NCBI GenBank assembly: GCA_016866775.1 | Contig: VGLJ01000040.1 | Coordinates: 1-43,813, forward strand | DNA: 43,813 bases | Direction: 5' to 3' | Origin: Candidatus Rokuibacteriota bacterium | GTDB lineage: Bacteria > Methylomirabilota > Methylomirabilia > Rokubacteriales > CSP1-6 | In this document: one piece after another, positions 26,573 to 43,813 of the stretch | How the letters are laid out: every line of letters starts with the position of its first letter | How positions within the stretch are numbered: position 1 is the first letter of the stretch | Notes under the pieces: model-generated | Databases searched by the model: none | Seen by the model: the letters and a program-made list of their open reading frames with translations, nothing else | Told to the model about the DNA's origin: nothing | Translations under genes and position numbers: made by a program

Positions 26573-27252
26573 TATTTCCTGTCCGCGCCCTTCTGCGTCA
26601 CCTTGGTCGTCTTGACGCTCTTGCGCACCACGACGAGCGAGCCGTTGGCGCCGGGCACCGCGCCGCGCACGAGGACCAGGTTCTGCTCGGACAGCACGCG
26701 GACCACGCTGATGTTCAGCACCGTGCGCCGATCGCCGCCCATGCGTCCCGGCAGCTTGTGGCCCGGCCACACGCGCGAGGGATCCGACGAGGCGCCGATC
26801 GAGCCCGGGGCGCGATGGAACATCGATCCGTGGGTCGCCTCGCCGCCTTTCCAGTTATGGCGCTTCACGCCGCCCTGGAAGCCCTTGCCCTTGGTGACGC
26901 CGACGACGTCGACGAGCTCGCCGGGCGTGAAGATGTCGACGCCGATGTTCTGGCCGACGGTGTAGTTGCCGAGGCTCTCGGCCGCTTTCTTGTCGAGGCG
27001 CAGCTCGCGGACGACGCCGACCGCGCCGACGCCGAGCTTCTTGAAGTGCCCCTGCATCGGCTTCGTCACGTTCTTCTTCTTCGCCTCGAAGCCGAGCTGG
27101 AGCGCGTCGTAGCCGTCCGTCGCCTTCGTGCGGACCGCGGTCACCGTGCACGGCCCGGCCTGGATGACGGTGACCGGGACGTGACTGCCGTCGTCGCCGA
27201 AGACCTGCGTCATCCCGACCTTGCGGCCGATCAATCCTTCCTTGCGCGCCAT
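26572..27252 (-). CDS. rplC: 50S ribosomal protein L3
   Basis: An early assembly protein that reaches the peptidyl transferase centre; its glutamine in the central loop is methylated in many bacteria. It is 226 residues: [19 protein letters not shown] at the start, [20 protein letters not shown] and [20 protein letters not shown] in the loop. It follows rpsJ after 10 bases. Confidence 0.98.
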   Translation of the reverse strand: MARKEGLIGRKVGMTQVFGDDGSHVPVTVIQAGPCTVTAVRTKATDGYDALQLGFEAKKKNVTKPMQGHFKKLGVGAVGVVRELRLDKKAAESLGNYTVGQNIGVDIFTPGELVDVVGVTKGKGFQGGVKRHNWKGGEATHGSMFHRAPGSIGASSDPSRVWPGHKLPGRMGGDRRTVLNISVVRVLSEQNLVLVRGAVPGANGSLVVVRKSVKTTKVTQKGADRK

Positions 27253-27262
27253 TCTCTTGTCC

Positions 27263-27583
27263 CTAGAGCTTGATCTCGACGTCCACGCCGGCGGGCAGGT
27301 CGAGCTTCATCAGCGAGTCGACGGTTTGGGGGGTCGGGTCGACGATGTCGAGGAGGCGCTTGTGCGTGCGCATCTCGAACTGCTCGCGCGACGTCTTGTC
27401 CACGTGCGGGGAGCGGAGCACCGTCCACCGATTGATGATCGTCGGCAGCAGCACCGGGCCGGACACCCTGGCACCGGTCCCGCGCACGTTCTCCACGATC
27501 TCCTTCACCGAACGATCGAGGAGGTGGTGGTCGTACGCCTTCAGGCGGATGCGAATCTTCTGATCGGTGACGACGGTGGCCAT
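27263..27583 (-). CDS. rpsJ: 30S ribosomal protein S10 (NusE)
   Basis: A 30S head protein that also acts as NusE, binding the KOW domain of NusG to link RNA polymerase with the ribosome. That role is of interest here because an extra NusG-like KOW protein is encoded in the same window. It is 106 residues with [40 protein letters not shown] and [20 protein letters not shown]. It is three bases after the tuf stop, so no S10-type leader precedes it and the str and S10 sets are one transcription unit. Confidence 0.98.
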   Translation of the reverse strand: MATVVTDQKIRIRLKAYDHHLLDRSVKEIVENVRGTGARVSGPVLLPTIINRWTVLRSPHVDKTSREQFEMRTHKRLLDIVDPTPQTVDSLMKLDLPAGVDVEIKL

Positions 27584-27586
27584 GTC

Positions 27587-28783
<1,197 letters not shown>

Positions 28784-28803
28784 GGGCCGCTCCTGTTTTC
28801 CTG

Positions 28804-30912
28804 TTAACGAGTGCTGCCGCGCGACACGGGCTTGCCGGCCGCCTTGGCGGTGATCTCTTCCGCCACGGCCGTCGGCACCTCTTCGTAGCGCGCGAACTGC
28901 ATGGTGTACGTGGCGCGGCCCTGTGTCATCGACCGCACATCCGTCGCATAGCCGAACATCTGACCAAGGGGAACGTTGGCGCGCACCACTTCGGAGGTGC
29001 CGCGCACCTCCTGCGAGATGATGCGGCCGCGCCGGCTGTTGAGGTTGCCGATCACCGCGCCGACGTAGTCACGCGGCGTGACCACCTCGACGTCCATCAC
29101 CGGCTCCAGCAGCACCGGCTTCGCGCGGCGCACGGCCTCCTTGAAGCCCATGGAGGCCGCGATCTTGAACGCCATCTCGGACGAGTCGACGTCGTGGTAC
29201 GAGCCGTCCGTCAGCCGCACCTTCACGTCGACGATCGGGTAGCCGGCGAGCACGCCCGTGTCGAGCGCTTCCTTCACGCCCTTCTCGACCGCGGGGATGA
29301 ACTCCTTCGGGATGGCGCCGCCGACGATCTTGTTCTCGAACACGAAGCCCTCGCCGGCGTTCGGCTCGACCTCGAGGTAAACGTCGCCGTACTGGCCGCG
29401 GCCGCCGCTCTGGCGGACGAACTTGCCCTGCGCCTCGGCGGGCTTGCGAATCGTCTCGCGGTACGCGACCTGCGGCTTGCCGACGTTCGCCTCGACCTTG
29501 AACTCGCGCAGCAGGCGGTCGACGATGATCTCGAGGTGCAGCTCGCCCATCCCGTGGATGAGCGTCTGCGAGGTCTCGGTCTCCGTCGTCACCCGGAACG
29601 TCGGATCCTCGAGCGCCAGCCGCGACAGCGATAGACCCAGCTTTTCTTCGTCGGCTTTTGTCTTTGGTTCTATGGCGACCGCGATCACGGGCTCGGGGAA
29701 CGTCATCGCCTCGAGCACGATCGGGTCGGCGGCGTCACAGAGGGTGTCGCCCGTGATCGTCGACTTCAGCCCGATCGCGGCCGCGATGTCACCCGCCTGG
29801 ATCTCCTCGATCTCCTCGCGCTTGTTGGCGTGCATGCGGAGGAGGCGGCCGACGCGCTCCTTCTTGTCCTTGGTGGAGTTGAACACGCCCGAGCCGGCCT
29901 TCAGCGTGCCGGAGTACACGCGCAGGAACACGAGCTGCCCGACGTGCTGGTCGTTCATGATCTTGAACGCGAGCGCCGCGAAGGGCTGGTCGTCCGACGC
30001 CTTCCGCTCTTCCGTGTCGTTGGTCTCGGGGTTGATGCCCTGCACCGGCGGGATGTCGAGCGGCGACGGCAGGAAGTCGATCACGCAGTCGAGCAGCGGC
30101 TGCACGCCCTTGTTCTTGAACGACGAGCCGCAGATGACCGGGAACAGCTTCATCTGCGTGGCGCCCTTGCGGACCGCCGCCTTGATCTCGTCCGGCGTCG
30201 GCGTCTCGCCGCCGACGAACTTCTCCATGAGGTGGTCGTCGACCTCGGCGAGGCCCTCGATCATCTTCTCGCGGTACTCGCGGACCTGGTCGGCCATGCC
30301 CGCCGGGATCGCGACCTTCTTGTACTCCTTGCCGAGCGTCTCGTCGTTCTCGTCCCACACGAGCGCGACCTGGTCGATGAGGTCGACGAGGCCCTGGTAC
30401 TTGTCCTCGGAGCCGATCGGCAGCTGGATCGGCACGGCGTGCGCGCCGAGGCGGTCACGGAGCATGTCGAGGCAGCGGAAGAAGTCCGCGCCGACACGGT
30501 CCATCTTGTTGACGTAGACGAGGCGCGGCACGCGGTACTTGTCGGCCTGCCGCCACACGGTCTCGGTCTGCGGCTCCACGCCGGACACGGCGTCGAGCAC
30601 GGTCACGGCGCCATCGAGCACGCGGAGCGAGCGCTCCACCTCCACGGTGAAGTCGACGTGGCCCGGAGTGTCGATGATGTTGATGCGGTGGTCGCGCCAG
30701 AAGCACGTCGTCGCGGCGGAGGTGATGGTGATGCCGCGCTCCTGCTCCTGCACCATCCAGTCCATCGTCGCGGTGCCTTCGTGCACCTCGCCGATCTTGT
30801 AGGAACGGCCGGTGTAGTAGAGCACCCGCTCGGTGGTCGTGGTCTTGCCCGCATCGATGTGGGCCATGATGCCGATGTTTCGAGTGCGCTCTAGCGAGTA
30901 CTGCCGCTCCAC
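28804..30912 (-). CDS. fusA: Elongation factor G
   Basis: A GTPase that drives translocation of tRNA and mRNA on the ribosome. It is 702 residues, the normal length. The G1 loop is AHIDAGKT at 17-24, G2 is in [15 protein letters not shown]3 is DTPGH and G4 is NKMD. Domain IV, which enters the decoding site, includes the [17 protein letters not shown] stretch and [15 protein letters not shown] 30912 follows a purine-rich leader. It is one of two GTPases in the str block. A 96-bp gap with a hairpin separates it from rpsG. Confidence 0.99.
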   Translation of the reverse strand: MERQYSLERTRNIGIMAHIDAGKTTTTERVLYYTGRSYKIGEVHEGTATMDWMVQEQERGITITSAATTCFWRDHRINIIDTPGHVDFTVEVERSLRVLDGAVTVLDAVSGVEPQTETVWRQADKYRVPRLVYVNKMDRVGADFFRCLDMLRDRLGAHAVPIQLPIGSEDKYQGLVDLIDQVALVWDENDETLGKEYKKVAIPAGMADQVREYREKMIEGLAEVDDHLMEKFVGGETPTPDEIKAAVRKGATQMKLFPVICGSSFKNKGVQPLLDCVIDFLPSPLDIPPVQGINPETNDTEERKASDDQPFAALAFKIMNDQHVGQLVFLRVYSGTLKAGSGVFNSTKDKKERVGRLLRMHANKREEIEEIQAGDIAAAIGLKSTITGDTLCDAADPIVLEAMTFPEPVIAVAIEPKTKADEEKLGLSLSRLALEDPTFRVTTETETSQTLIHGMGELHLEIIVDRLLREFKVEANVGKPQVAYRETIRKPAEAQGKFVRQSGGRGQYGDVYLEVEPNAGEGFVFENKIVGGAIPKEFIPAVEKGVKEALDTGVLAGYPIVDVKVRLTDGSYHDVDSSEMAFKIAASMGFKEAVRRAKPVLLEPVMDVEVVTPRDYVGAVIGNLNSRRGRIISQEVRGTSEVVRANVPLGQMFGYATDVRSMTQGRATYTMQFARYEEVPTAVAEEITAKAAGKPVSRGSTR

Positions 30913-30961
30913 GTCCGTCCTCTTTTCTCTCAGCCCCGCCCTGTGCCCGTTGCTACAGAAG

Positions 30962-30995
30962 CGAAGAGGGAGGCCAGGCTGCGCCCCCCTCTTCG
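30962..30995 (-). other. Hairpin in the rpsG-fusA spacer
   Basis: CGAAGAGGG (30962-30970) pairs with CCCTCTTCG (30987-30995), nine perfect pairs around a 16-base loop, in the 96-bp spacer 30913-31008. It could attenuate transcription or mark an mRNA processing site. It lacks a T-run on the minus strand. In enterobacteria the rpsL-rpsG spacer region carries the S7 repression site, but I cannot show that here. Confidence 0.5.
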
Positions 30996-31008
30996 TGGGG
31001 AAACTCCG

Positions 31009-31476
31009 TTACCAGCGATAGTGTGCGAACGCCTTGTTGGCCTCCGCCATCTTGTGCGTGTCCTCGCGCTTCTTCACCGCCGTGCCCCGATTGTTCGCCG
31101 CGTCCAGCAGCTCGGCGGAGAGCTTCTCCGCCATGCTCCGCTCTGGACGACGGCGCGCGGCGCCGATCACCCAGCGCATCGCGAGCGACGTCCGGCGGTC
31201 CGGCCGCACCTCGACCGGGACCTGATACGTCGAGCCGCCCACGCGGCGCGACTTCACCTCGACGGCCGGCTTCACGTTGTCGATGGCCGTCTTGAACATC
31301 TTCAGCGCTTCCTGCTTCGACCGGTCCTCGACCGTCGCGAGCGCGTCGTACATGATCCGCTCCGCGGTCGACTTCTTGCCGCGGATCATCATGATGTTGA
31401 CGAACTTCGCGACCAGCCGGCTGCCGTACTTCGGGTCCGGCAGCACTTCGCGCTTCGCCGCGCCCGCGCGCCGCAT
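31009..31476 (-). CDS. rpsG: 30S ribosomal protein S7
   Basis: Primary binder of the 16S 3' major domain; it nucleates the 30S head and sits at the E site. It is 155 residues: [20 protein letters not shown], then [19 protein letters not shown] and [15 protein letters not shown], ending FAHYRW. It follows rpsL after three bases. Known as a repressor of the str operon in Escherichia coli; here the sequence does not show a site. Confidence 0.98.
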   Translation of the reverse strand: MRRAGAAKREVLPDPKYGSRLVAKFVNIMMIRGKKSTAERIMYDALATVEDRSKQEALKMFKTAIDNVKPAVEVKSRRVGGSTYQVPVEVRPDRRTSLAMRWVIGAARRRPERSMAEKLSAELLDAANNRGTAVKKREDTHKMAEANKAFAHYRW

Positions 31477-31479
31477 GGC

Positions 31480-31863
31480 CTACGCTCCTCCGGCCTTCGG
31501 CGCCTTGGCGCCGTACTTCGAGCGACTCTGCTTGCGTCCCACCACGCCCGCGGTGTCGAGGCTGCCGCGGATGATGTGGTAGCGGATGCCGGGAAGGTCC
31601 TTCACGCGGCCGCCGCGGATCATCACGATCGAGTGCTCCTGCAGGTTGTGGCCGACCCCGGGGATGTAGGAGGTCACCTCCAGCCCGTTCGTCAGCCGCA
31701 CGCGCGCGACTTTCCGGAGCGCCGAGTTCGGCTTCTTCGGCGTGGTCGTGTACACGCGGATGCAGACCCCGCGCTTCTGCGGACACCCCTGCATGTGCGG
31801 CGTCTTCGACTTCACGCGCACCGCTTGTCGGCCCTGTCGCACCAGCTGGTTAATGGTCGGCAT
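31480..31863 (-). CDS. rpsL: 30S ribosomal protein S12
   Basis: Sits at the decoding centre and governs accuracy. It is 127 residues: [40 protein letters not shown] and [21 protein letters not shown]43 in PKKPNS and the lysine of VKDLPG, the two positions where streptomycin resistance changes arise in other bacteria, are both lysine. It is the first gene after the promoter at 31901-31929. The leader has a small hairpin and GGAG seven bases before the ATG. Confidence 0.98.
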   Translation of the reverse strand: MPTINQLVRQGRQAVRVKSKTPHMQGCPQKRGVCIRVYTTTPKKPNSALRKVARVRLTNGLEVTSYIPGVGHNLQEHSIVMIRGGRVKDLPGIRYHIIRGSLDTAGVVGRKQSRSKYGAKAPKAGGA

Positions 31864-31873
31864 GACTCTCCAT

Positions 31874-31887
31874 CGCCGAAAACGGCG
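31874..31887 (-). promoter_or_regulatory. Small leader hairpin ahead of rpsL
   Basis: CGCCG-AAAA-CGGCG, five pairs with a four-base loop, just downstream of the expected transcription start and just before the GGAG of rpsL. It may affect mRNA stability or ribosome access. It is short, so this is a description more than a claim of function. Confidence 0.4.
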
Positions 31888-31900
31888 ACAAAACTCTCAC

Positions 31901-31929
31901 TTTATAGCCGAGAGGCCCTTGCATGTCAA
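31901..31929 (-). promoter_or_regulatory. Housekeeping-type promoter of the str-S10-spc-alpha block
   Basis: Read on the minus strand: -35 TTGACA (complement of 31924-31929), a 17-bp spacer, and -10 TATAAA (complement of 31901-31906). The -35 is perfect and the -10 differs from TATAAT by one base. The expected start is near 31894, giving a leader of about 30 bases to the rpsL ATG at 31863. It lies in one of the few non-coding gaps and in the most AT-rich stretch of the region. It is by far the best sigma-70-like promoter I see in the window. Confidence 0.85.
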
Positions 31930-31963
31930 GCATTTAGGCCCTATTGCGCCGGCGCCATAGAGA

Positions 31964-31999
31964 TGGGGGCCCCACAACTGGAGAACCCCCAAGCCCCCA
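31964..31999 (-). terminator. Possible terminator after rpoC
   Basis: TGGGGGC (31964-31970) pairs with GCCCCCA (31993-31999), seven pairs around a 22-base loop that can fold further. It starts four bases past the rpoC stop and precedes the str promoter. With no T-run it is only a candidate; transcription from rpoBC may continue into rpsL. Confidence 0.35.
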
Positions 32000-32002
32000 C
32001 GG

Positions 32003-36184
<4,182 letters not shown>

Positions 36185-36234
36185 TCAGCTCTTCTCCTTG
36201 TCGTTGAGGGCTGGCCGGTCCATCCCACGGGCCA

Positions 36235-40242
<4,008 letters not shown>

Positions 40243-40261
40243 CTATCTCGTCTCCTCGAGA

Positions 40262-40276
40262 GCGATCTGCGATCGC
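40262..40276 (-). promoter_or_regulatory. Leader hairpin directly upstream of rpoB
   Basis: GCGATC-TGC-GATCGC, six perfect pairs, 20 bases before the rpoB ATG. Between it and the ATG, CTCG and CGAG flank AGGAGA, so the Shine-Dalgarno can sit in a second small loop. This could tune beta translation. Six pairs alone is weak evidence. Confidence 0.4.
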
Positions 40277-40332
40277 CCTCACACACTGCTGTCGCCCTTT
40301 TGAGCCCTCACCGCGCTGAACGACCGTCGGAC

Positions 40333-40347
40333 GGGGACGCCGTCCCC
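40333..40347 (-). terminator. Hairpin just after rplL (possible rpoBC attenuator)
   Basis: GGGGAC-GCC-GTCCCC, eight bases past the rplL stop in the 112-bp rplL-rpoB spacer. In Escherichia coli a partial terminator in this spacer sets the ratio of ribosomal protein to polymerase synthesis. The same location suggests the same job here, by analogy. No T-run is present. Confidence 0.45.
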
Positions 40348-40354
40348 CTCCCGG

Positions 40355-40741
40355 TTACTTGACCTGAACCTGAGCGCCCTGCTCCTCGAGCTTCTTCTTC
40401 ATGTCCTCCGCCTCCGCCTTGGTGACCTTCTCCTTCACCGGCTTCGGCGCGCCGTCCACGAGGTCCTTCGCCTCCTTGAGGCCGAGGCCCGTCAGCTCGC
40501 GGACGACCTTGATGACCTGGATCTTCTTGTCGCCGGCCGCGGAGAGGACGACGTCGAACTCGGTCTTCTCCTCCGGGGCCGCGGCGCCGCCGCCCGCAGC
40601 CGCACCCGGGGCCGCGGCGACCGCGACGGGCGCGGCGGCGGACACGCCCCACTTCTCCTGCAGGAGCTTCGAGAGCTGCGCCGCCTGGAGCAGCGGCAGC
40701 TTGTCGAGCTCTTCCGCGATCTGTTCGATGGTCATCGCCAT
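40355..40741 (-). CDS. rplL: 50S ribosomal protein L7/L12
   Basis: Forms the multicopy stalk that recruits translational GTPases. It is 128 residues: an N-terminal dimerisation helix region ([20 protein letters not shown]), an Ala/Gly-rich hinge near 35-55, and the C-terminal factor-binding domain with [20 protein letters not shown] and [20 protein letters not shown]. It follows rplJ after 12 bases. Confidence 0.98.
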   Translation of the reverse strand: MAMTIEQIAEELDKLPLLQAAQLSKLLQEKWGVSAAAPVAVAAAPGAAAGGGAAAPEEKTEFDVVLSAAGDKKIQVIKVVRELTGLGLKEAKDLVDGAPKPVKEKVTKAEAEDMKKKLEEQGAQVQVK

Positions 40742-40753
40742 GACTTGCTCTCC

Positions 40754-41326
40754 TTAGTTGGCTTCTGAGGCATTTCCGGTCATTTCACCGCTCGCCTCGC
40801 CGGAGGCACCGGCTCGGCTCGCACTGCCACGTTCGGACAGGACGAATGCGAGCTCGCGCGGCGCGGCCTGCAACAGGCTCGCGATCTGCACGAGCGGACC
40901 TTGAATCGCGCCGATGATCTGCGCGCGGATGGTTTCCTTGCTGGGCAGCTCGGACAGCGCCTTCAGCTCGGAGGCCGGGAGCACCTGACCGTCGACGAAG
41001 CCGGCCTTGATCGCGAGCGCCTGGTTCGTGCGCGCGAACGTGTGCAGGGCCTTCGCGACGGCGACGGGATCCTCCTTCGAGATCACCATCCCGGTCGGCC
41101 CCTTGAGGTGCGGACCGAGCTTGGCGAGATCCGTGTCGGTCATCGCGAGCTTCGCGAGCCGGTTCTTCATCACCTTGTATTGCGCCGACACGCCGCGCAG
41201 CTGCTTGCGGAGGTCGGAGAGCTGCTGGACGGTCAGGCCGCGATACTCGGTGACGAGCACCGTCTTCGCGCCGTCCAGGCGGCTCTTGAACTCCTCGACC
41301 GTCTCGACCTTCTCTTGCGTGGGCAC
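40754..41326 (-). CDS. rplJ: 50S ribosomal protein L10
   Basis: The stalk base that binds 23S rRNA and holds the L7/L12 dimers. It is 190 residues, with [20 protein letters not shown] at the N-terminus and [17 protein letters not shown] in the RNA-binding domain. The C-terminal end is longer than the usual 165-178 and is Ser/Gly/Glu-rich ([20 protein letters not shown]). Only 10 bases separate it from rplA, so the long L10-binding leader known from other bacteria is absent unless it lies inside rplA. Confidence 0.97.
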   Translation of the reverse strand: MPTQEKVETVEEFKSRLDGAKTVLVTEYRGLTVQQLSDLRKQLRGVSAQYKVMKNRLAKLAMTDTDLAKLGPHLKGPTGMVISKEDPVAVAKALHTFARTNQALAIKAGFVDGQVLPASELKALSELPSKETIRAQIIGAIQGPLVQIASLLQAAPRELAFVLSERGSASRAGASGEASGEMTGNASEAN

Positions 41327-41336
41327 GTGGCGCTCC

Positions 41337-42050
41337 TTACACAGCCTTCTTGAACAGGTTCGCGAGCGCGGCCGCGTCGATCGTCACGCCCGGCCCCATC
41401 GTGGTGGACATGGTCACCGTGCGGAGATACGTCCCCTTCGCGGCGGACGGCTTCGCGCGCACGATCGCCTCGATCACGGCCATCGCGTTCGCCTGGATGT
41501 TCTCGGGCGTGAACGACTTCTTGCCGACCGGCGTGTGGATGTTGCCCGCCTTGTCGACGCGGAACTCCACCTTGCCCGCCTTCGCCTCGCGTACGGCCTT
41601 GCTGACGTCGAACGTCACGGTGCCGAGCTTCGGGTTCGGCATGAGACCGCGCGGGCCGAGCACCTTGCCGAGCCGGCCGACCTGGCCCATGAGGTCCGGC
41701 GTCGCGATGGCGGTGTCGAAGTCCGTCCAGCCGCCCTGGACCTTCTCGACGAGGTCCTCGGCGCCGACCGTGTCCGCGCCCGCCTCGCGCGCCTCGCGGT
41801 CCTTGTCGCCCTTCGCGAACACCGCCACGCGCACCGTCTTGCCGATGCCGTGCGGGAGCACGACGGCGCCGCGGACCATCTGGTCCGCGTGCTTGGGATC
41901 GACGCCGAGACGGAACGAGATGTCGACGGACTCGTCGAACTTCGCGCCCGGCATGTCCTTGATCAGCCGCACGGCCTCGTCGAGCGTGTAGTGCTTCTCG
42001 GGCTCGAGCTTCTTCGTCGCCGCGTCGTAGCGCTTGTTGAGCTTTGCCAT
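41337..42050 (-). CDS. rplA: 50S ribosomal protein L1
   Basis: Forms the mobile L1 stalk that guides deacylated tRNA out of the E site, and represses its own operon in many bacteria. It is 237 residues. Marks are [40 protein letters not shown] and [18 protein letters not shown], the last being the RNA-binding signature. Its ATG overlaps the rplK stop by one base, the normal coupled pair. Confidence 0.98.
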   Translation of the reverse strand: MAKLNKRYDAATKKLEPEKHYTLDEAVRLIKDMPGAKFDESVDISFRLGVDPKHADQMVRGAVVLPHGIGKTVRVAVFAKGDKDREAREAGADTVGAEDLVEKVQGGWTDFDTAIATPDLMGQVGRLGKVLGPRGLMPNPKLGTVTFDVSKAVREAKAGKVEFRVDKAGNIHTPVGKKSFTPENIQANAMAVIEAIVRAKPSAAKGTYLRTVTMSTTMGPGVTIDAAALANLFKKAV

Positions 42051-42472
42051 CAGACCACCTCGATGCCCATGCTGCGGGCGGTGCCCTCGATGATCCGCAT
42101 CGCGGAGTCGATCGAATCCGTGTTGAGGTCGACGAGCTTGGTCTGCGCGATCTCGCGGACCTGCTGCGACGTGACCTTGCCGATCTTGTCCTTGTGGGGG
42201 ACGGCGGAGGCCTTCGCGATGCCCGCGGCGCGCTTGAGCAGCACGGCCGCCGGCGGCGTCTTCACGATGAACGTGAACGACCGGTCCTGGTAGATCGTCA
42301 CCACCACCGGAAGGATCAGCCCTTCCTGAGTGTTCGTCTGCGCGTTGAAGCCCTTGCAGAACTCCATGATGTTGACGCCGTGCTGACCGAGCGCGGGGCC
42401 CACCGGCGGCGAGGGGTTCGCCTTGCCCGCCGGGATCTGCAGCTTCACCCTCGCCTGAACTTTCTTCGCCAT
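42050..42472 (-). CDS. rplK: 50S ribosomal protein L11
   Basis: Part of the GTPase-associated centre and target of thiostrepton; also the sensor arm for RelA activation. It is 140 residues: [20 protein letters not shown], with the proline-rich N-terminal segment, and [20 protein letters not shown] in the RNA-binding C-terminal domain. It follows the small KOW gene after 10 bases; normally L11 follows nusG directly. Confidence 0.98.
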   Translation of the reverse strand: MAKKVQARVKLQIPAGKANPSPPVGPALGQHGVNIMEFCKGFNAQTNTQEGLILPVVVTIYQDRSFTFIVKTPPAAVLLKRAAGIAKASAVPHKDKIGKVTSQQVREIAQTKLVDLNTDSIDSAMRIIEGTARSMGIEVV

Positions 42473-42482
42473 GGCCTTTCCG

Positions 42483-42665
42483 TTAGAGCGGGCGGACCTG
42501 GCGCGAGGCCAGCTCCAGCCGCGTATGACGTCCGAACACCGGCACGACGACGTGCAGCCGGCCGTCGGCGGCCGCCGCCTCGTCGATCACGCCCTCGAAG
42601 CCGCGGTAGGGACCTTCGAGGATCCGCACCTTGTCACCACGCTCGAATGTCCAGCGCCCGTTCAT
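42483..42665 (-). CDS. Stand-alone KOW-domain protein (extra copy of the NusG C-terminal domain)
   Basis: A 60-residue protein that is almost entirely one KOW domain. It aligns throughout with the end of NusG next door: [16 protein letters not shown] here against GDKIRVIEGPFQNFQG there, and [11 protein letters not shown] against PVFGRPTPVEL, both followed by a short xxQVxxL end. Its ATG stands directly after the nusG TAG with no base between and in the same frame, so readthrough of one stop would give a NusG with two KOW domains. GGTGGAG about 10-16 bases upstream, inside nusG, could serve as its own ribosome site. NusG's KOW domain binds S10 and Rho, so this protein could compete for or add to those contacts (inference). 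Confidence 0.9.
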   Translation of the reverse strand: MNGRWTFERGDKVRILEGPYRGFEGVIDEAAAADGRLHVVVPVFGRHTRLELASRQVRPL

Positions 42666-43196
42666 CTAGAGCCGCTCCACCTGGTAGTACTCGAGCTCGA
42701 CGGGCGTCGGCCGCCCGAAGACGGGCACGATCACCTTCATCCGTCCGCGCTCGGGGTTCGTGTCCTCGACCGTGCCCTGGAAGTTCTGGAACGGGCCCTC
42801 GATCACCCGGATCTTGTCGCCCTGCTGGAACACCGACTTCGGCTTCGGCTTCTCGGCGCCCGTCGCCATCTGCCGCTGGATGTCGTCGACCTGGTCCTGC
42901 GACAGCGCGACCGGCTTCTGGCCCGAGCCGACGAAGCCCGTCACCTTCGGCGTCGAGCGCACGAGGTGCCACGTGTCGTCGGTGAGCTCCATCTCCACGA
43001 GCACGTACCCGGGGAAGAACTTCTGCTCGGTCTCGCGCTTCTGCTTGTTGCGGACCTCGACGACCTTCTCCGTCGGCACGAGCACCTGGCTGATCTTCTC
43101 GCCCATGCCGAAGATCTTGGCGCGCGACTGGATCGCCTCGGCCACCTTGTTCTCGAAGCCCGAGTACGTGTGGACGACGAACCATTGCTTGCTCAA
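42666..43196 (-). CDS. nusG: Transcription termination/antitermination protein NusG
   Basis: Binds the RNA polymerase clamp through its NGN domain and S10 or Rho through its KOW domain, linking transcription with translation. It is 176 residues, the normal length. The NGN domain covers about 1-110 (WFVVHTYSGFENKVAEAI; FFPGYVLVEMELTDDTWHLV) and the KOW domain 122-176 (GDKIRVIEGPFQNFQG). All expected parts are present, so the following small KOW gene is an addition and not a piece split off. Its ATG overlaps the secE stop by four bases. Confidence 0.98.
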   Translation of the reverse strand: MSKQWFVVHTYSGFENKVAEAIQSRAKIFGMGEKISQVLVPTEKVVEVRNKQKRETEQKFFPGYVLVEMELTDDTWHLVRSTPKVTGFVGSGQKPVALSQDQVDDIQRQMATGAEKPKPKSVFQQGDKIRVIEGPFQNFQGTVEDTNPERGRMKVIVPVFGRPTPVELEYYQVERL

Positions 43197-43384
43197 CGGA
43201 GGATCCTTTCCACCGCGCGCGCGAGCACGATGTCCACACCGCCGAGGAAGAACGCGAGCGCGACGGCGACGACGATCACCACCACCGTCGAGTTCACGAG
43301 CTCGGCGCGGCTCGGCCAGGTGACCTTGCGGAACTCCGCGAGGACCTCCTGCACGAATTCCTGGATGCGCGCCACGAAGCCCAT
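43193..43384 (-). CDS. secE: Protein translocase subunit SecE
   Basis: The small clamp subunit of the SecYEG channel. It is 63 residues with an amphipathic N-terminal helix (ARIQEFVQEVLAEFRKVTWP, holding the invariant KVTWPSR-type motif) and a single transmembrane helix near 31-52 (VVVIVVAVALAFFLGGVDIV). It overlaps nusG by four bases in the conserved secE-nusG pair. The 56 bases between it and the tRNA gene show no convincing promoter. Confidence 0.97.
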   Translation of the reverse strand: MGFVARIQEFVQEVLAEFRKVTWPSRAELVNSTVVVIVVAVALAFFLGGVDIVLARAVERILR

Positions 43385-43440
43385 GTCGTCGTCTACCTTC
43401 TTCCTTCTTGTTCTCTTGTCACCGCGCCGTCCGTTGTAAA

Positions 43441-43517
43441 TGGCAGGGGTGGAGGGATTCGAACCCCCATCCCCCGGATTTGGAGTCCGGTGCTCTAGCC
43501 GTTAGAGCTACACCCCT
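43441..43517 (-). tRNA. tRNA-Trp (anticodon CCA)
   Basis: On the minus strand a full cloverleaf can be drawn: acceptor AGGGGTG with CACCCCT, D arm GCTC...GAGC, anticodon stem CCGGA/TCCGG with loop CTCCAAA (anticodon CCA), and T arm with GGTTCGAATCC. The 3' CCA is encoded. This tRNA next to secE-nusG and rpmG is a common bacterial arrangement. Confidence 0.96.
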
Positions 43518-43532
43518 ACATTCACAGCGCCG

Positions 43533-43682
43533 CTACCTCGTTTCCTTGTGCGGCTGATGCTTGCGGCACCACTTGCAGTACTTCTTCAGCTCCATCCGGT
43601 CCGGATGCGTGCGCTTGTTCTTCGTCGTCGAGTAGTTCCGGCGCTGACACGAGCTGCACGCGAGCGAGACGATTTCGCGCAT
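43533..43682 (-). CDS. rpmG: 50S ribosomal protein L33 (zinc-type)
   Basis: A 49-residue 50S protein near the E site. It reads MREIVSLACSSCQRRNYST and TKNKRTHPDRMELKKYCKWC, ending CRKHQPHKETR. The two CxxC pairs (CSSC and CKWC) form the zinc ribbon of the C+ type. ATG 43682 lies four bases after the stop of the second tuf gene. It precedes the tRNA-Trp gene in the classic tuf-rpmG-tRNA-secE-nusG order. Confidence 0.97.
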   Translation of the reverse strand: MREIVSLACSSCQRRNYSTTKNKRTHPDRMELKKYCKWCRKHQPHKETR

Positions 43683-43686
43683 GGCG

Positions 43687-43813
43687 CTAGCCCTCGATCT
43701 CGGTGACGACGCCGGCGCCGACCGTCCGCCCGCCCTCCCGGATCGCGAACCGCAGCTCCTTCTCCATCGCGATCGGCGTGATCAGCTCGATCGCCATCGT
43801 CACGTTGTCCCCC
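43687..43813 (-). CDS. tuf: Elongation factor Tu, second copy (3' end only; continues past the window)
   Basis: The last 41 codons and stop of a tuf gene; the rest lies beyond base 43813. From 43687 to the window edge it is identical, base for base, to 27587-27713, the end of the complete copy. That includes all synonymous positions, while the sequence outside the stop codons differs. Such identity points to gene conversion between two copies, as known for tufA and tufB in other bacteria. Its position upstream of rpmG matches tufB. Confidence 0.97.
   Translation of the reverse strand, partial: GDNVTMAIELITPIAMEKELRFAIREGGRTVGAGVVTEIEG

Noticed and set aside
43385-43440. Possible promoter for secE-nusG
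   Set aside because: No -35/-10 pair with acceptable spacing could be found in the 56 bases.

Overview
This is high-GC bacterial DNA. About three quarters of it, from the right edge down to about 12.2 kb and all on the minus strand, is one uninterrupted translation and transcription super-cluster. In transcription order it runs tuf(partial)-rpmG-tRNA-Trp-secE-nusG-[small KOW protein]-rplK-rplA-rplJ-rplL-rpoB-rpoC, then rpsL-rpsG-fusA-tuf, then the S10, spc and alpha gene sets (rpsJ to rplQ, with secY, adk, map and infA inside). GC content, dense 4-nt and 1-nt gene overlaps, C+ (zinc-type) versions of S4, S14, L36 and L33, a fused LivG-LivF ATPase and a class I cyclic-di-GMP riboswitch suggest an uncultivated soil or subsurface lineage. 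Candidatus Rokubacteria/Methylomirabilota is my best guess, from general resemblance only.

Left region (1-12.2 kb). A fused branched-chain amino-acid-type ABC ATPase, open to the window edge, is followed by a truncated lipoate/biotin ligase remnant. On the opposite strand lies a decayed PAS-type sensor remnant that still carries an intact-looking cyclic-di-GMP-I riboswitch and a ribosome binding site. Directly upstream of the riboswitch is an intact NtrC-family sigma-54 response regulator. Diverging from it on the plus strand are trxA, thiL, two tandem CNNM/CorC-type membrane proteins and a dienelactone hydrolase. A strong hairpin separates these from convergent minus-strand genes for a GMC oxidoreductase and a GT-C-fold membrane glycosyltransferase, which abuts rplQ.

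Right region (12.2-43.8 kb). The genes supply ribosomal proteins, RNA polymerase alpha, beta and beta', elongation factors Tu and G, the SecYE translocon core, NusG, IF-1, Map and Adk. The clearest promoter in the window (TTGACA, 17 bp, TATAAA on the minus strand) lies between rpoC and rpsL and should drive the str-S10-spc-alpha block. Hairpins lie after rplL, before rpoB, after rpoC and between rpsG and fusA.

The most unusual points are: (1) a 60-residue stand-alone copy of the NusG KOW domain, in frame and directly after the nusG TAG stop; (2) the riboswitch stranded on a broken gene; (3) two perfect hairpins inside the 3' end of map that add a tail to the enzyme; (4) two tuf copies, identical over all visible overlap and with codon use unlike their neighbours; (5) low-complexity extensions on L5, L22, S13 and L17. 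I see no CRISPR array, prophage, intact IS element or clearly new multi-gene system.
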